Below, in pieces: positions 1 to 10,995 of a stretch of 64,000 nucleotides of DNA. This DNA comes from Thauera chlorobenzoica. Its GTDB lineage: Bacteria; Pseudomonadota; Gammaproteobacteria; Burkholderiales; Rhodocyclaceae. The stretch's first letter is position 1; every line of letters starts with the position of its first letter. The stretch covers positions 186,001 to 250,000 of the forward strand of contig NZ_CP018839.1 in assembly GCF_001922305.1 (NCBI RefSeq), in the 5' to 3' direction. Both the position numbers and the translations under genes were made by a program. The notes under the pieces were generated by a model that saw only the letters and a list, made by a program, of their open reading frames with translations, searched no databases and was not told the DNA's origin.

Positions 1-104
1 TCGTCTTCGAGGCGGGTGAGCCAGGCGAGTACATCATCACCGGGATCGAGCCGGTTGCAGGCACTGCGCCTGCACCGAGCGCCGGCGGTCACGGGGGGCA
101 CTGA
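1..104 (+). CDS. RND efflux periplasmic adaptor (CusB-like), C-terminal end only
   Basis: Only the last 34 codons are in the window, in the frame starting at base 3 and ending with TGA at 102-104. The tail reads VFEAGEPGEYIITGIEPV, then an Ala/Pro stretch and a Gly/His-rich end (AGGHGGH). The stop is followed one base later by the ATG of the CusA-like pump, the usual tight adaptor-pump arrangement. The adaptor would link the inner-membrane pump to an outer-membrane channel. Identity is inferred mainly from position and the His-rich tail, because the diagnostic domains lie outside the window. Confidence 0.6.
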   Translation, partial: VFEAGEPGEYIITGIEPVAGTAPAPSAGGHGGH

Positions 105-105
105 G

Positions 106-3100
106 ATGCATGCCCCTGTGACAGACTCTTCGAACGTCGTGCCAACCGACGCGGCAGCCAGACCGGCAGCACCCGGCCTGCTCGACCGCGTCATCGACTG
201 GTCGGCGCGCAACGTCTTCCTGGTACTGCTGGCCACGCTGTTCCTGATCGGGGGTGGCGTGTATGCGGTCAAGCACACGCCGCTCGACGCGCTGCCCGAC
301 CTGTCCGACGTGCAGGTGATCGTCTACACCGACTACCCCGGCCAGGCGCCGCAGGTGGTCGAGGACCAGGTCACCTATCCGCTCACCACCTCGATGCTGG
401 CGGTGCCGCGGGCGAAGGTGGTGCGCGGCTTCTCGATGTTCGGTGCCTCCTATGTGTATGTGATCTTCGAGGACGGCACCGACATCTACTGGGCGCGCTC
501 GCGCGTGCTCGAGTACCTGAGCTCGGCCGCCGGCCGCCTGCCGCAGGGGGTGTCGCCGCAGATCGGGCCGGACGCCACCGGCGTGGGCTGGGTCTACCAA
601 TATGCGGTGCTCGGCCGCGACATGAGCCTGGCCGACACCCGCAGCGTGCAGGACTGGTACGTGCGCTACCAGCTCACCAAGGCGCAAGGCGTGTCCGAGG
701 TGGCGAGCCTGGGCGGCTTCGTGCGCGAGTACCAGGTCACCGTCGATCCGCTGCGCCTGGCCGGCTACGGCATCACCCTCGATGCGGTGACGCAGGCGAT
801 CCGCGCCTCCAACCGCGACGTCGGCGGCCGGGTCGTCGAACTCGCCGAAAAGGAATACATGGTGCGCGGGCGCGGTTACCTGCGCAGCGTGGAAGACATC
901 GCCGACATCGTGTTGAAGGCCGAGCGCGGCACCCCGGTGCGGGTGGGCGACGTCGCCCGCGTCGAGCTGGTGCCGGCCGAGCGGCGCGGCATCGCCGAGC
1001 TCAACGGCGAAGGCGAGGTCGCCTCCGGCATCGTCATGGCGCGCTTCGGCCAGAACGCGCTCGACGTGATCGCCAACGTCAAGGCCAAGATCGCCGAGAT
1101 CGCTCCCGGCCTGCCCGCGGGCACCGAGATCGTGCCGGTGTACGACCGCTCCGAGCTGATCGAGCGTGCAATCGCCAACCTGAAATGGACCCTGCTCGAG
1201 GAGAGCCTGATCGTCGCCGCGGTGTGCGTGATCTTCCTGCTCCATGTGCGCAGCGCGCTGGTGGCGATCATCACCCTGCCGCTCGGGATCCTGTTCGCCT
1301 TCATCGCCATGCGTTCGCTCGGCCTGGGCTCGAACATCATGAGTCTGGGCGGCATCGCGATCGCGATCGGGGCGATGGTCGATGCGGCGATCGTGATGAT
1401 CGAGAACGCGCACAAGCACATCGAGCGGCTGCCCGCAGGCGCGACCCAGAAGCAGCGCGGCGCCGCGATCGTGCTCGCGTGCAAGGAGGTCGGGCCGGCG
1501 CTGTTCTTCTCGCTGCTGATCATTACCGTCTCCTTCCTGCCGGTGTTCGCGCTCGAAGGCCAGGAGGGGCGGCTGTTCTCGCCGCTCGCCTTCACCAAGA
1601 CCTTCGCCATGGCCGGCGCCGCGCTGCTGTCGGTGACCCTGGTGCCGGTGCTGATGCTGTTCTTCGTGCGCGGGCGGATCCTGCCCGAGGCGAAGAACCC
1701 GGTGAACCGCTTCCTGATCTGGGTGTACCGGCCGATCATCCAGGGCGTGCTGAGGTTCAAGCTCGTCACGCTGGTGCTGGCCGTGCTGGCGATGGCCGCG
1801 ACCCTGGTGCCCGCACGCCAGATCGGCTCGGAGTTCATGCCGACCTTGAACGAAGGCACGCTGTTCTACATGCCGGCGGCGCTGCCGGGGATGTCGGTGA
1901 CCGAAGCCGGGCGCCTGCTCGCTACCACCAACCGCATCATCAAGACTTTCCCCGAAGTGGAATCGGTCTACGGCAAGGCCGGCCGCGCCAACACTGCGAC
2001 CGATCCGGCGCCACTCGAGATGTTCGAGACCGTGATCAACTTGAAGCCGCAGGACCAGTGGCGCCCAGGAGTGACGACCGACACCCTGATCGCCGAGATG
2101 GACGCCGCGCTCAAGTTCCCCGGCCTCGCCAACTCGTGGACGATGCCGATCAAGGCCCGCATCGACATGCTCAGCACCGGCATCCGCACCCCGGTGGGGG
2201 TGAAGGTGTTCGGCAAGGACCTGGAGACGCTGGAGAAAGTCGCCCAGGCGGTGGAAGCGGCGGTGCGCAAGGTCCCCGGCGCGAGCAGCGCCTACGCCGA
2301 GCGCGTGGCCGGCGGCTACTACGTGGACATCGTGCCGCGCCGCGACCAGCTCGCGCGCTACGGGCTCACCATCGACAGGGTGCAGGACGTGATCGCCACC
2401 GCGCTCGGCGGCGAGATGGTGACGACCACGGTCGAGGGCCTGGAGCGCTACGGCGTGTCGGTGCGCTACGCGCGCGGCCTGCGCGACGATCCGGCACGCC
2501 TTGCGTCCGACGTCTATGTGCCGACGATGAACGGCCCGATCCCGCTCGGCCAGGTCGCCGAAGTGAAGCTGACCCGCGGCGCGCCCGGCATCCGCACCGA
2601 AAACGCGCTGCTCGCGGCCTATGTGTATGTCGACACCCGCGAGGCCGACCTCGGCGCCTTCGTCAAGCGCGCGCAGCAGGCGGTGGCCGAAGCAGTCGCC
2701 TTCCCGCAGGGCTACTACGCCACCTGGAGCGGTCAGTTCGAGAACATGGAGCGGGCCAAGGAGAAGATGAAGGTCGTCGTGCCGGTGACCTTGATGCTGA
2801 TCTTCGTGCTGCTGTACCTCAACTTCCGGCGGCTCACCGAAACGCTGATCGTGATGCTGTCGGTGCCCTTCGCGCTGGTGGGCGGGGTGTGGCTGATGTG
2901 GTGGCTGGACTACCAGATGAGCGTGGCGGTGGCGGTCGGCTTCATCGCGCTCGCCGGGGTGGCCGCCGAGACCGGCGTGATCATGCTGATCTACCTCGAT
3001 CACGCGTGGCAAGAGGTCCGTGCGCGCTGCCAGGCTGAAGGCCGCGCGGCCGGGGTCGCCGATCTGTACGAAGCGATCATGGAAGGCGCGGTCGAGCGCG

Positions 3101-3345
3101 TGCGGCCGAAGATGATGACCGTGGTCGCGATCATGGCCGGCCTGTTGCCGATCATGTGGAGCAGCGGCACCGGCAGCGAGGTGATGAGCCGTATCGCCGC
3201 ACCGATGGTCGGCGGCATGGTGTCCTCGACCGTGCTGACGCTGGCGGTGATTCCGGCGCTGTATGCGCTGGTCAAGCAGTGGGAGTTGCGCCGCAGCGCC
3301 AAGACAGCACCCGCGCAGGCGCTGGTCACGGTGTCGAATTTGTAA
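106..3345 (+). CDS. cusA: CusA-type Cu(I)/Ag(I) efflux RND transporter
   Basis: A 1079-residue inner-membrane proton-driven RND pump of the heavy-metal efflux family, full length for the family. The fourth-helix motif AIGAMVDAAIVMIENAH is the CusA form. The contexts of the three methionines that relay Cu(I) in Escherichia coli CusA are kept: LFYMPAALPG, PLEMFET and RIDMLSTGIR. I start at ATG 106 because it follows the adaptor stop by one base; a GTG at 16 is in frame but lies inside the adaptor gene. It heads a copper cluster with small membrane proteins, a cytochrome and a copper ATPase. Monovalent-metal specificity is inferred from these motifs. Confidence 0.93.
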   Translation: MHAPVTDSSNVVPTDAAARPAAPGLLDRVIDWSARNVFLVLLATLFLIGGGVYAVKHTPLDALPDLSDVQVIVYTDYPGQAPQVVEDQVTYPLTTSMLAVPRAKVVRGFSMFGASYVYVIFEDGTDIYWARSRVLEYLSSAAGRLPQGVSPQIGPDATGVGWVYQYAVLGRDMSLADTRSVQDWYVRYQLTKAQGVSEVASLGGFVREYQVTVDPLRLAGYGITLDAVTQAIRASNRDVGGRVVELAEKEYMVRGRGYLRSVEDIADIVLKAERGTPVRVGDVARVELVPAERRGIAELNGEGEVASGIVMARFGQNALDVIANVKAKIAEIAPGLPAGTEIVPVYDRSELIERAIANLKWTLLEESLIVAAVCVIFLLHVRSALVAIITLPLGILFAFIAMRSLGLGSNIMSLGGIAIAIGAMVDAAIVMIENAHKHIERLPAGATQKQRGAAIVLACKEVGPALFFSLLIITVSFLPVFALEGQEGRLFSPLAFTKTFAMAGAALLSVTLVPVLMLFFVRGRILPEAKNPVNRFLIWVYRPIIQGVLRFKLVTLVLAVLAMAATLVPARQIGSEFMPTLNEGTLFYMPAALPGMSVTEAGRLLATTNRIIKTFPEVESVYGKAGRANTATDPAPLEMFETVINLKPQDQWRPGVTTDTLIAEMDAALKFPGLANSWTMPIKARIDMLSTGIRTPVGVKVFGKDLETLEKVAQAVEAAVRKVPGASSAYAERVAGGYYVDIVPRRDQLARYGLTIDRVQDVIATALGGEMVTTTVEGLERYGVSVRYARGLRDDPARLASDVYVPTMNGPIPLGQVAEVKLTRGAPGIRTENALLAAYVYVDTREADLGAFVKRAQQAVAEAVAFPQGYYATWSGQFENMERAKEKMKVVVPVTLMLIFVLLYLNFRRLTETLIVMLSVPFALVGGVWLMWWLDYQMSVAVAVGFIALAGVAAETGVIMLIYLDHAWQEVRARCQAEGRAAGVADLYEAIMEGAVERVRPKMMTVVAIMAGLLPIMWSSGTGSEVMSRIAAPMVGGMVSSTVLTLAVIPALYALVKQWELRRSAKTAPAQALVTVSNL

Positions 3346-3439
3346 TGCACCGGTCAGCGGCGCGACAGCATCGGGGGCGTAGCCTGTTTCCAAGGCCCCG
3401 TTCCCGAGGCTGCCGCTGAACGTGACGAGGAGCAGTGCG

Positions 3440-3583
3440 ATGCTTGCGTGGCTGAAATCCCTCTGGCAATCCTTCAGGAATTGGTGTCGCGAGAACGAGC
3501 GAGCCCACCGGGATGCCCCGCTCTCGCCGTGCTGCTCGAAGCCGCCCGCAGCCGTTCGCCATTCGCCGACCCGCAAGGTATGA
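3440..3583 (+). CDS. Small basic protein of unknown function (47 aa)
   Basis: ATG at 3440 follows a good ribosome-binding sequence (GAGGAG). The ORF stops at 3581-3583, five bases before the next start, so it fits the operon spacing well. The protein begins MLAWLKSLWQSFRNWC, a plausible amphipathic or membrane-surface helix, and continues into an Arg/Pro-rich tail with a CC pair. I recognise no family. It could be a small membrane-associated component of the copper cluster or a chance ORF; operon spacing and the ribosome-binding site favour a real gene. Confidence 0.5.
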   Translation: MLAWLKSLWQSFRNWCRENERAHRDAPLSPCCSKPPAAVRHSPTRKV

Positions 3584-3587
3584 AGCC

Positions 3588-3836
3588 ATGAACACAAAGC
3601 CTGCTCATGATCCTGGACTCCCTCGATCTGTCGCCTGGTATCGCTCCCCCGGCGTCATCGCCGGCCTGATGCTGGCGGCGATCGCACTGTTCTTCCTGTT
3701 GCGCGAACACTGGGCGCATGTGTCGGGCAACTGGGTGTATCTGATCCTGTTGCTGTGTCCCCTGATGCACCTGTTTGGCCATGGAGGACATCACGGCGGG
3801 CACCGCAGCAACGACACCGATTCGGAGAAGCGCTGA
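3588..3836 (+). CDS. DUF2933 small membrane protein
   Basis: An 82-residue protein with a hydrophobic helix around residues 22-40, a second hydrophobic stretch and the signature CPLMHLFGHGGHHGGH near the C-terminus, typical of the DUF2933 family found in copper and silver resistance clusters. ATG 3588 is preferred over upstream in-frame starts because it follows the stop of the preceding small ORF by four bases. The Cys, Met and His residues near the membrane edge could bind Cu(I), but no function is established. A second copy of the family lies at 6727-6981 on the other side of the ATPase. Confidence 0.8.
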   Translation: MNTKPAHDPGLPRSVAWYRSPGVIAGLMLAAIALFFLLREHWAHVSGNWVYLILLLCPLMHLFGHGGHHGGHRSNDTDSEKR

Positions 3837-3837
3837 G

Positions 3838-4236
3838 ATGTCGATGACAGGGGCGTGCCTTGGCCGTGGCGTCGTCATCGCGGCGCTTTCGGGCGTCTTG
3901 ATTTCGAGCGCAGCGGCGCAAGGCTGGAAGATCCCGCAGCCCTCTCCGGGGCTGATGCCCAATCCGGCGCAAGGAAAGGGACTCTACGCACAGCACTGTG
4001 CCGCTTGCCATGGGACCGACCTCAAGGGCTCGGACAAGGGGCCGCCCATGCTCCATAAGGTCTACGAACCCAGTCATCACGCCGATATCGCCTTTCAGTT
4101 GGCGGTAGCGAACGGTGTGCGCGCCCACCACTGGCAGTTCGGCGACATGGCACCTGTTCCCGGCCTGACGTCGGACGAGGTCGCTCATGTCACGGCATTC
4201 ATCCGTGGTGAACAGCGCAAGGTCGGCATTCGATAA
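3838..4236 (+). CDS. Periplasmic c-type cytochrome, monoheme
   Basis: A 132-residue secreted protein with a signal peptide (about residues 1-28, ending SSAAAQG). The single heme attachment motif is CAACH at 54-58 and the likely axial methionine is in GDMAPVPG (Met104). ATG 3838 starts one base after the DUF2933 stop. Class I cytochrome c proteins of this size occur in copper-resistance clusters, where they may take part in periplasmic metal oxidation or electron transfer; this role is an inference. The next gene, the copper ATPase, begins 24 bases downstream. Confidence 0.85.
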   Translation: MSMTGACLGRGVVIAALSGVLISSAAAQGWKIPQPSPGLMPNPAQGKGLYAQHCAACHGTDLKGSDKGPPMLHKVYEPSHHADIAFQLAVANGVRAHHWQFGDMAPVPGLTSDEVAHVTAFIRGEQRKVGIR

Positions 4237-4260
4237 CAACAAACGCCGGGGAGAAGCATC

Positions 4261-6609
<2,349 letters not shown>

Positions 6610-6726
6610 TCGACCTCAATCCGCCCGCACGGAAAGCTGGGCAGACGAACTGCGTGACGGGTACTTCGTTCGTTGGGAGGCATGCCGGCGTCAGCGTGTC
6701 GATGTTTGCGCACAAGGAGCTGTCTC

Positions 6727-6981
6727 ATGAAAGCCGAGACGGAAGCCGAGCCCCGTCCATCCGGTCGGGCTGAATCGAACTTAAGGGTTCGCCGCGTATT
6801 TCCGGTCTTCGTCGTACTGGCGGCCGTTCTCCTTATCGCCGAGCACCGGCTCCATGTGCTCGGCTACCTACCGTGGCTCATCTTGCTTGCGTGCCCCCTG
6901 ATGCACGTCTTCATGCATCACGGTCACGGCCACAAGGGAAAACACACGCCGACTGAAGACCAAGGTAACCATGATGCGTAA
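6727..6981 (+). CDS. DUF2933 small membrane protein, second copy
   Basis: An 84-residue protein with a charged N-terminus (about 20 residues), a hydrophobic helix, and the family signature LLACPLMHVFMHHGHGH followed by a Lys/His-rich tail. ATG 6727 has AAGGAG seven bases upstream. It is a paralogue of the protein at 3588-3836, but its N-terminus is unrelated, so it does not look like a recent tandem duplication. Its stop touches the region where the next gene starts, suggesting coupled translation. Function unknown; probably an accessory membrane protein of copper export. Confidence 0.8.
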   Translation: MKAETEAEPRPSGRAESNLRVRRVFPVFVVLAAVLLIAEHRLHVLGYLPWLILLACPLMHVFMHHGHGHKGKHTPTEDQGNHDA

Positions 6982-6998
6982 TGCCACGGGAGATCGAG

Positions 6999-7628
6999 AT
7001 GAATGAGACGTCGAGTTACGGCTTGTGGTCACTGGTCATCATCAACTCGCTGTTCTTCATCGCCTTCGCCTTCAGCTTCACGCGTCCCCGCACAAGCCGG
7101 GACTGGCGATCCTTGGGCGCTTACTCGGCCTTCATCCTGGCGCTCTTCACCGAGATGTACGGCTTTCCGTTGACGATCTACCTGCTCTCGGGGTGGCTGT
7201 CTTCGAAATTTCCGGGAATCGATTTTTTTGCCCACGACTCAGGGCACCTCTTGGAGGTCATGTTCGGATGGAGCAGTAACCCGCACTTCGGCCCGTTTCA
7301 CCTCTTGAGCACCTTGTTCATCGTCGGTGGCTTCTGGCTCCTGGCAAAGGCCTGGCCCGTACTCCTCGAGGCTCAGCGCACCCGCCGCGTCGCCGACAGC
7401 GGCCCCTACGCCCGCATTCGACACCCGCAATACGTCGCGTTCGTTCTGGTCATGTTCGGCTTCTTGCTGCAGTGGCCGACCTTGATCACGCTGATCATGT
7501 TCCCGGTTCTGTTGATCGTGTACGCCAGGCTCGCCCGCCGGGAAGAACTCGATGCGATCGAGGCATTCGGTGATGCCTATCGCTCATACCGCGACCGCAC
7601 GCCGGCGTTCATTCCTCGCCTGCGGTAG
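6999..7628 (+). CDS. Isoprenylcysteine carboxyl methyltransferase (ICMT)-family integral membrane protein
   Basis: A 209-residue multi-span membrane protein. The C-terminal part has the ICMT-like SAM-binding signature RHPQYVAFVLVMFGFLLQW and ends with ARREELDAIEAFGDAYRSY, the usual Glu/Arg-rich motif. I start at ATG 6999, which has GGGAG upstream; an in-frame ATG at 6981 overlaps the previous stop. Members of this family often sit in bacterial metal-resistance clusters, but their methyl acceptor is unknown. Last gene of the plus-strand copper cluster. Confidence 0.85.
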   Translation: MNETSSYGLWSLVIINSLFFIAFAFSFTRPRTSRDWRSLGAYSAFILALFTEMYGFPLTIYLLSGWLSSKFPGIDFFAHDSGHLLEVMFGWSSNPHFGPFHLLSTLFIVGGFWLLAKAWPVLLEAQRTRRVADSGPYARIRHPQYVAFVLVMFGFLLQWPTLITLIMFPVLLIVYARLARREELDAIEAFGDAYRSYRDRTPAFIPRLR

Positions 7629-7800
7629 TTCGACGGATCGTTTGGTCCAGAGCGCCGCTTGCGAAGTAGAGGGAGATGCCGACGCGCAGATTCCTCATTG
7701 CCTGCAAGCAAGGCGCCTTTGAGTTTGGGGCACCATGCATGCGCGCGGGGCAGAGTGAGTTTGATCAATCAAACCCGCCGATCCTGAAAAAGGTCGACAG

Positions 7801-7828
7801 AAAAGCCCCCGGGATCGACACCGGGGGC
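7801..7828 (-). terminator. Rho-independent terminator after copK
   Basis: On the minus strand a perfect 8-bp stem GCCCCCGG/CCGGGGGC with an 8-base loop is followed by TTTT. It lies 28 bases past the copK stop codon. The region 7629-7800 between the convergent genes shows no other feature. Confidence 0.85.
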
Positions 7829-7855
7829 AAGTTCATCCTGAAACGTGCGAATCAG

Positions 7856-8134
7856 TTACGGACGGGTGTCGTGGCGAAGGATGCTGTCGAGACGCATGAC
7901 CTCGTCGCCGTGCATCATGATCTTCTGTCCATCCTTGGTCTCCATCACTTCGCCGTGTTTCATCCTCACCGCACGGCCCATCTTGTCCTCCATGCCCATT
8001 TTCCCATCCTTGAAGATGTAGACCGTCGAGCCATCCTTCATGGGGATGGACTTTTCGACCCGCTCGACATCGACCGCGAAGGCCGATGTGGTGGCAATCC
8101 CAAGTGCCGCGACCATTAGTGCTTTCTTCAACAT
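7856..8134 (-). CDS. copK: CopK-family periplasmic copper-binding protein
   Basis: A 92-residue protein with a signal peptide (about 1-20, TTSAFA) and a mature domain rich in Met, His and Lys. Segments FKDGKMGMEDKMGRAVRM and GQKIMMHGDEVMRLD match the known CopK of Cupriavidus, a small periplasmic protein that binds Cu(I) through methionines and Cu(II) cooperatively. Strong ribosome-binding site AAGGAG. It has its own terminator and about 110 bases separate it from the czcE-like gene upstream, so it may have its own promoter. Confidence 0.92.
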   Translation of the reverse strand: MLKKALMVAALGIATTSAFAVDVERVEKSIPMKDGSTVYIFKDGKMGMEDKMGRAVRMKHGEVMETKDGQKIMMHGDEVMRLDSILRHDTRP

Positions 8135-8246
8135 GCTCGTCTCCTTGAATCAACTACAAATAATTGCTGAACATTGCATCAGGCCTCTTCCATAGAAGAT
8201 TGCCCGATGCCTTACCCGCCTTGGTTCCTGGGGAAGCTTGGTGCTA

Positions 8247-8642
8247 TCAGGAGCCGCTGCGGTAAAGGGGGCTTTCTTCGAGATAGACAGTCACCTTGTC
8301 GCCCCCTTGGACCACCTTCGAAAGCGGAAAGCTGTTTGTGCCGAGGGTGTCGAAGGTCCAGTTGACCGTCTTGTCACCGACCTTCAGGGCAACCGTCTCG
8401 AGCCGCGTGACGTTGATGTAGCGCGTGTCCGCATTGACGATCACGGTGCGGGAGGGCGTGGCGTTGCTCGCGTAGCCATATGTGGCCAGCTCTCGCTCAG
8501 TCGGGCTCGAAGCGCGTGCCTGGACATGCTCGAGCCAGTGCAGCGCACCGCCCTCGGAATAGTCTTCGTGTGCGAACGCAGCGGAAGATCCAAGGGTGCT
8601 GATGGCCGAGACGGCGAGAACGGCGATGATCGACTTTTTCAT
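8247..8642 (-). CDS. CzcE-family periplasmic heavy-metal resistance protein
   Basis: A 131-residue exported protein with a signal peptide (about 1-24, SSAAFA). The mature part contains YGYASNATPSRTVIVNADT and a beta-rich C-terminus (TWTFDT-like segment NWTFDTLGTNSF, GDKVTVYLEE). CzcE of Cupriavidus metallidurans has the same start and fold class and binds copper and other divalent metals in the periplasm. Here it precedes copK on the same strand and is divergent from the czc-like operon. The upstream stretch holds a short dyad CAGGGcagtgaCCCTG (8716-8731), a possible regulator site. Confidence 0.82.
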   Translation of the reverse strand: MKKSIIAVLAVSAISTLGSSAAFAHEDYSEGGALHWLEHVQARASSPTERELATYGYASNATPSRTVIVNADTRYINVTRLETVALKVGDKTVNWTFDTLGTNSFPLSKVVQGGDKVTVYLEESPLYRSGS

Positions 8643-9228
8643 GATGGGCTCCTTGTCCAGATTGGCTGCTCATGCTTGAGCAACCATGGACTCGATCATA
8701 GGAGCCAGCGACTGACAGGGCAGTGACCCTGCAATTACGTTTAAGTCATAAGAATGAAAGGGTACGGTCAGGGTTGGCGGGCCGGGTTTCGTCAGTCCAA
8801 GGCCTTGACCGAACGGCAGACGCGTGAACGAAGCACCAATTTCACGTCCCCCAACATGTCATGCGAGGTGACGGCTTCACTCGGTTACTTGCCGTTCGCA
8901 CCACGAAGAGCCCGACGGCTGGATTGGGTCGGGTCGAGACGGACGGAGGCCGTCGGCCTTGCCGCATCACTGGCGGAGGTCTCAGTCCGGCCGTCAGCCG
9001 TCTGTCAATCTTTGCGTGCCTCGGTCATTCGAGCGTCGGGTTGGCCCGGCAAGCTGCCGCTACGACCAAACCCATACTGCGGGGACCCACGAACCTTGCC
9101 TACGTCGCCGTTGGTAGTGTTCCGAGGGATGTGCAGTACCCCGGACGCGCTCTGGATCGTCACACGCCCCCTGTGAGTGAAGAGAAGTGAGTACGCGTGC
9201 GAAATCGGCCGTGTTAGGATTCGCGGCC
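8643..9228. other. Intergenic region between divergent metal genes, with a relic repeat
   Basis: This 586-base stretch lies between the czcE-like gene (minus strand) and the czcI-like gene (plus strand). It should contain both promoters, though I see no clear -35/-10 pair. It holds a small dyad at 8716-8731 and the relic repeat annotated at 8797-8931. The remainder shows no convincing gene; the open frames present have atypical composition and no ribosome-binding sites. Confidence 0.6.
8797..8931 (+). repeat. Diverged repeat copy A with a chrB start relic
   Basis: Bases 8825-8931 match 29904-30010 in the same orientation over about 107 bp with roughly 15 differences and a one-base gap; the shared core includes ACTCGGTTACTTGCC. 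Bases 8797-8828 match the 5' coding part of chrB near 29258-29289, around AAGGCCTTGACCGAACG, with about 3 mismatches in 32. In copy A the chrB piece abuts the repeat, whereas at 29 kb they are about 620 bases apart. This looks like the remnant of a second chrB-adjacent region reduced by deletion. Confidence 0.7.
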
Positions 9229-9582
9229 ATGCGCCGGCTTCTTGTCCTTTTCGTCACGCTGATTTCCCTGCTTTGCCAGTCGATGGCAGTGGCGCGCGTG
9301 GACGCGGCCAACAGTTTGCCATCCGATCCGGAGCACGCAGCGCTGCACTGGCAGGCGACGGGTCACCATCACCACCACGACGGTTCGTTCCACCAGGATC
9401 AATCGGACGAATCGCTGCAACACGTCTCCGGCGACCACGTTGGCGGTCACGTCGAGTTGCTGTGCTCGATCTCTCACGTGCTCCCGCCTACAGGCTCGGT
9501 CCTGCCGTCCGAGTGGCACGATGCTGCCGTTCCCGGCCCCTTCCCGGACGGCCTGCTCAGGCCGCCTAGTCTGCGCTCCTGA
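9229..9582 (+). CDS. CzcI-like secreted His-rich protein
   Basis: A 117-residue protein with a signal peptide (MRRLLVLFVTLISLLCQSM...) and a His-rich mature part including GHHHHHDGSFHQDQ. Small secreted proteins of this type precede czcCBA operons, where CzcI is thought to modulate induction. I start at ATG 9229 because the signal peptide begins there; a GTG at 9187 would add 14 residues. It is the first gene of a plus-strand RND operon. The family assignment rests on position, size and His content rather than a diagnostic motif. Confidence 0.65.
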   Translation: MRRLLVLFVTLISLLCQSMAVARVDAANSLPSDPEHAALHWQATGHHHHHDGSFHQDQSDESLQHVSGDHVGGHVELLCSISHVLPPTGSVLPSEWHDAAVPGPFPDGLLRPPSLRS

Positions 9583-9711
9583 AACCCTGCGTGGCAGGCG
9601 TCCCCCCCACGGACCCTGCCCCTGAACCAGCCAGCTCGCACCGTCCCGCTTTCCATCGCTGCGGGCGCGTTCGCGTGCTTGGCTGACCCCCACGCAACTT
9701 TCAGGATCATC

Positions 9712-10995
9712 GTGAGACCATCTTTCTGGCTATCTGCCTGCGTCGTCGCCGGCAGCATGGTCGGTGGGCCTTGCTGGGCCCAGCCGAGTGCTTCCGTGCA
9801 CGACCGCCCCTTGGCGGCCACCTCCCCCGAGCCTTCCCTTGCGGCCGAGCGCGTGCCGCTGCGTGTCGCACTGGATGCTGCCTGGCAGCGCGCCGTCGTG
9901 GCCCGGGAAGCCGAGGGGCAGCTGCGTCGCACCGACGCCGAGCGCCTCGCCTCCCAGTCCCTGTGGGCAGCCCCGCCGTCGCTCACCCTGAGCCATCGCG
10001 ACGATCGGCTCCAAAGCAATGATGGCGCCCGCGAGACCGAGCTGGGCGTCGCCTTGCCACTGTGGCTCCCCGGCCAGCGTGATGCGCACCAGGGCGTGAG
10101 CGCTGCGGCCTCGGCGCAGGCGGCCTCTGCCGAGCAGGCGGCGCGACTGCAACTGGCGGGCGAGTTGCGCGAGCAGGCATGGGCATGGGCCAGCCTCGCG
10201 GCCGAGGTCGCGCAGGCCGAGGGCCAGGTCCAGTCCCTGCAGCGGCTTGCGGACGACGTCGGGCGCCGGGTGCGCGCCGGCGAACTGGCCCGCGCCGATG
10301 CGCTGGCCGCACAGGCCGAGCACCTGGCGGCCGGGACCGCCCTGACCGATGCGCGGCAGCGCCTGGACGCTGCTCGCGTACGCTGGGTGCAACTGACCGG
10401 CCTCACGGCGGCGCCGGACCTTGTCGCCGACGCCGTGCCCGAGCCGACGGCCGAGCCTTCGATGTCTTCGCATCCGGAACTGCAGTCGGCGACCCAGGCT
10501 ACCGAGCTGGCGCAGCGGCGGGTCGAGCTGATGCGGCACTCGCGCCGCGACGCGCCGGAGCTGACGATCGGCGTCCGCCAGGACCATGCCGGGTCCGGTG
10601 CGTCTTCCGAAGGCAGCGTCGTGGTCGGTCTGCGCCTGCCCTTTGGCGGCGACGCACGCAATCGACCGCTCGAATCGGCTGCGCTGGCCGAGCTGGATGT
10701 TGCACAAACGCGCTTGCAGCGGCTGCGCGAGCGCCTGGAAAGCGACGTCGCCCTGGCGCGCGAGGCCGTCCGCGCCGCCGAGGTGCAGCGCGAGGCCGGA
10801 ACCACGCGTGCCCGCCTGTTGCGCGAACGTGCCGAGCTGATCGGCAAATCCTTCGATGTCGGCGAAACACCGCTGCCGGACCTGCTGCGTGCGCTGGCCG
10901 CCGCTGCCGAGGCCGATGCTGCGCTCGCCCGCCATACCGCCGCGCTGGGCCTCGCCCGCGCCCGTCTCCAACAAGCGCTCGGATTGCTCCCATGA
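9712..10995 (+). CDS. Outer-membrane efflux channel, TolC/CzcC-like
   Basis: A 427-residue exported protein with a signal peptide and two long Ala/Arg/Glu-rich coiled-coil segments typical of outer-membrane efflux proteins. Each repeat has the expected GV.LPLWLPGQRDA- and VVGLRLPFGGDARN-type motif preceding the helical hairpins. GTG 9712 is preceded by AGGA and gives a clean signal peptide; a TTG at 9679 is an alternative. It would form the trimeric outer-membrane duct for the pump encoded at 12788-15931. Its stop overlaps the next start as ATGA. Confidence 0.87.
   Translation: MRPSFWLSACVVAGSMVGGPCWAQPSASVHDRPLAATSPEPSLAAERVPLRVALDAAWQRAVVAREAEGQLRRTDAERLASQSLWAAPPSLTLSHRDDRLQSNDGARETELGVALPLWLPGQRDAHQGVSAAASAQAASAEQAARLQLAGELREQAWAWASLAAEVAQAEGQVQSLQRLADDVGRRVRAGELARADALAAQAEHLAAGTALTDARQRLDAARVRWVQLTGLTAAPDLVADAVPEPTAEPSMSSHPELQSATQATELAQRRVELMRHSRRDAPELTIGVRQDHAGSGASSEGSVVVGLRLPFGGDARNRPLESAALAELDVAQTRLQRLRERLESDVALAREAVRAAEVQREAGTTRARLLRERAELIGKSFDVGETPLPDLLRALAAAAEADAALARHTAALGLARARLQQALGLLP

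Noticed and set aside
37..3597. Very long minus-strand reading frame opposite cusA
   Set aside because: His/Arg/Asp-rich translation with no domain; it mirrors the codon pattern of the strongly supported cusA gene on the plus strand.
8754..9190. Short plus-strand frames in the gap before the czcI-like gene
   Set aside because: They lie over the relic repeat and have no ribosome-binding site or conserved pattern beyond that repeat.
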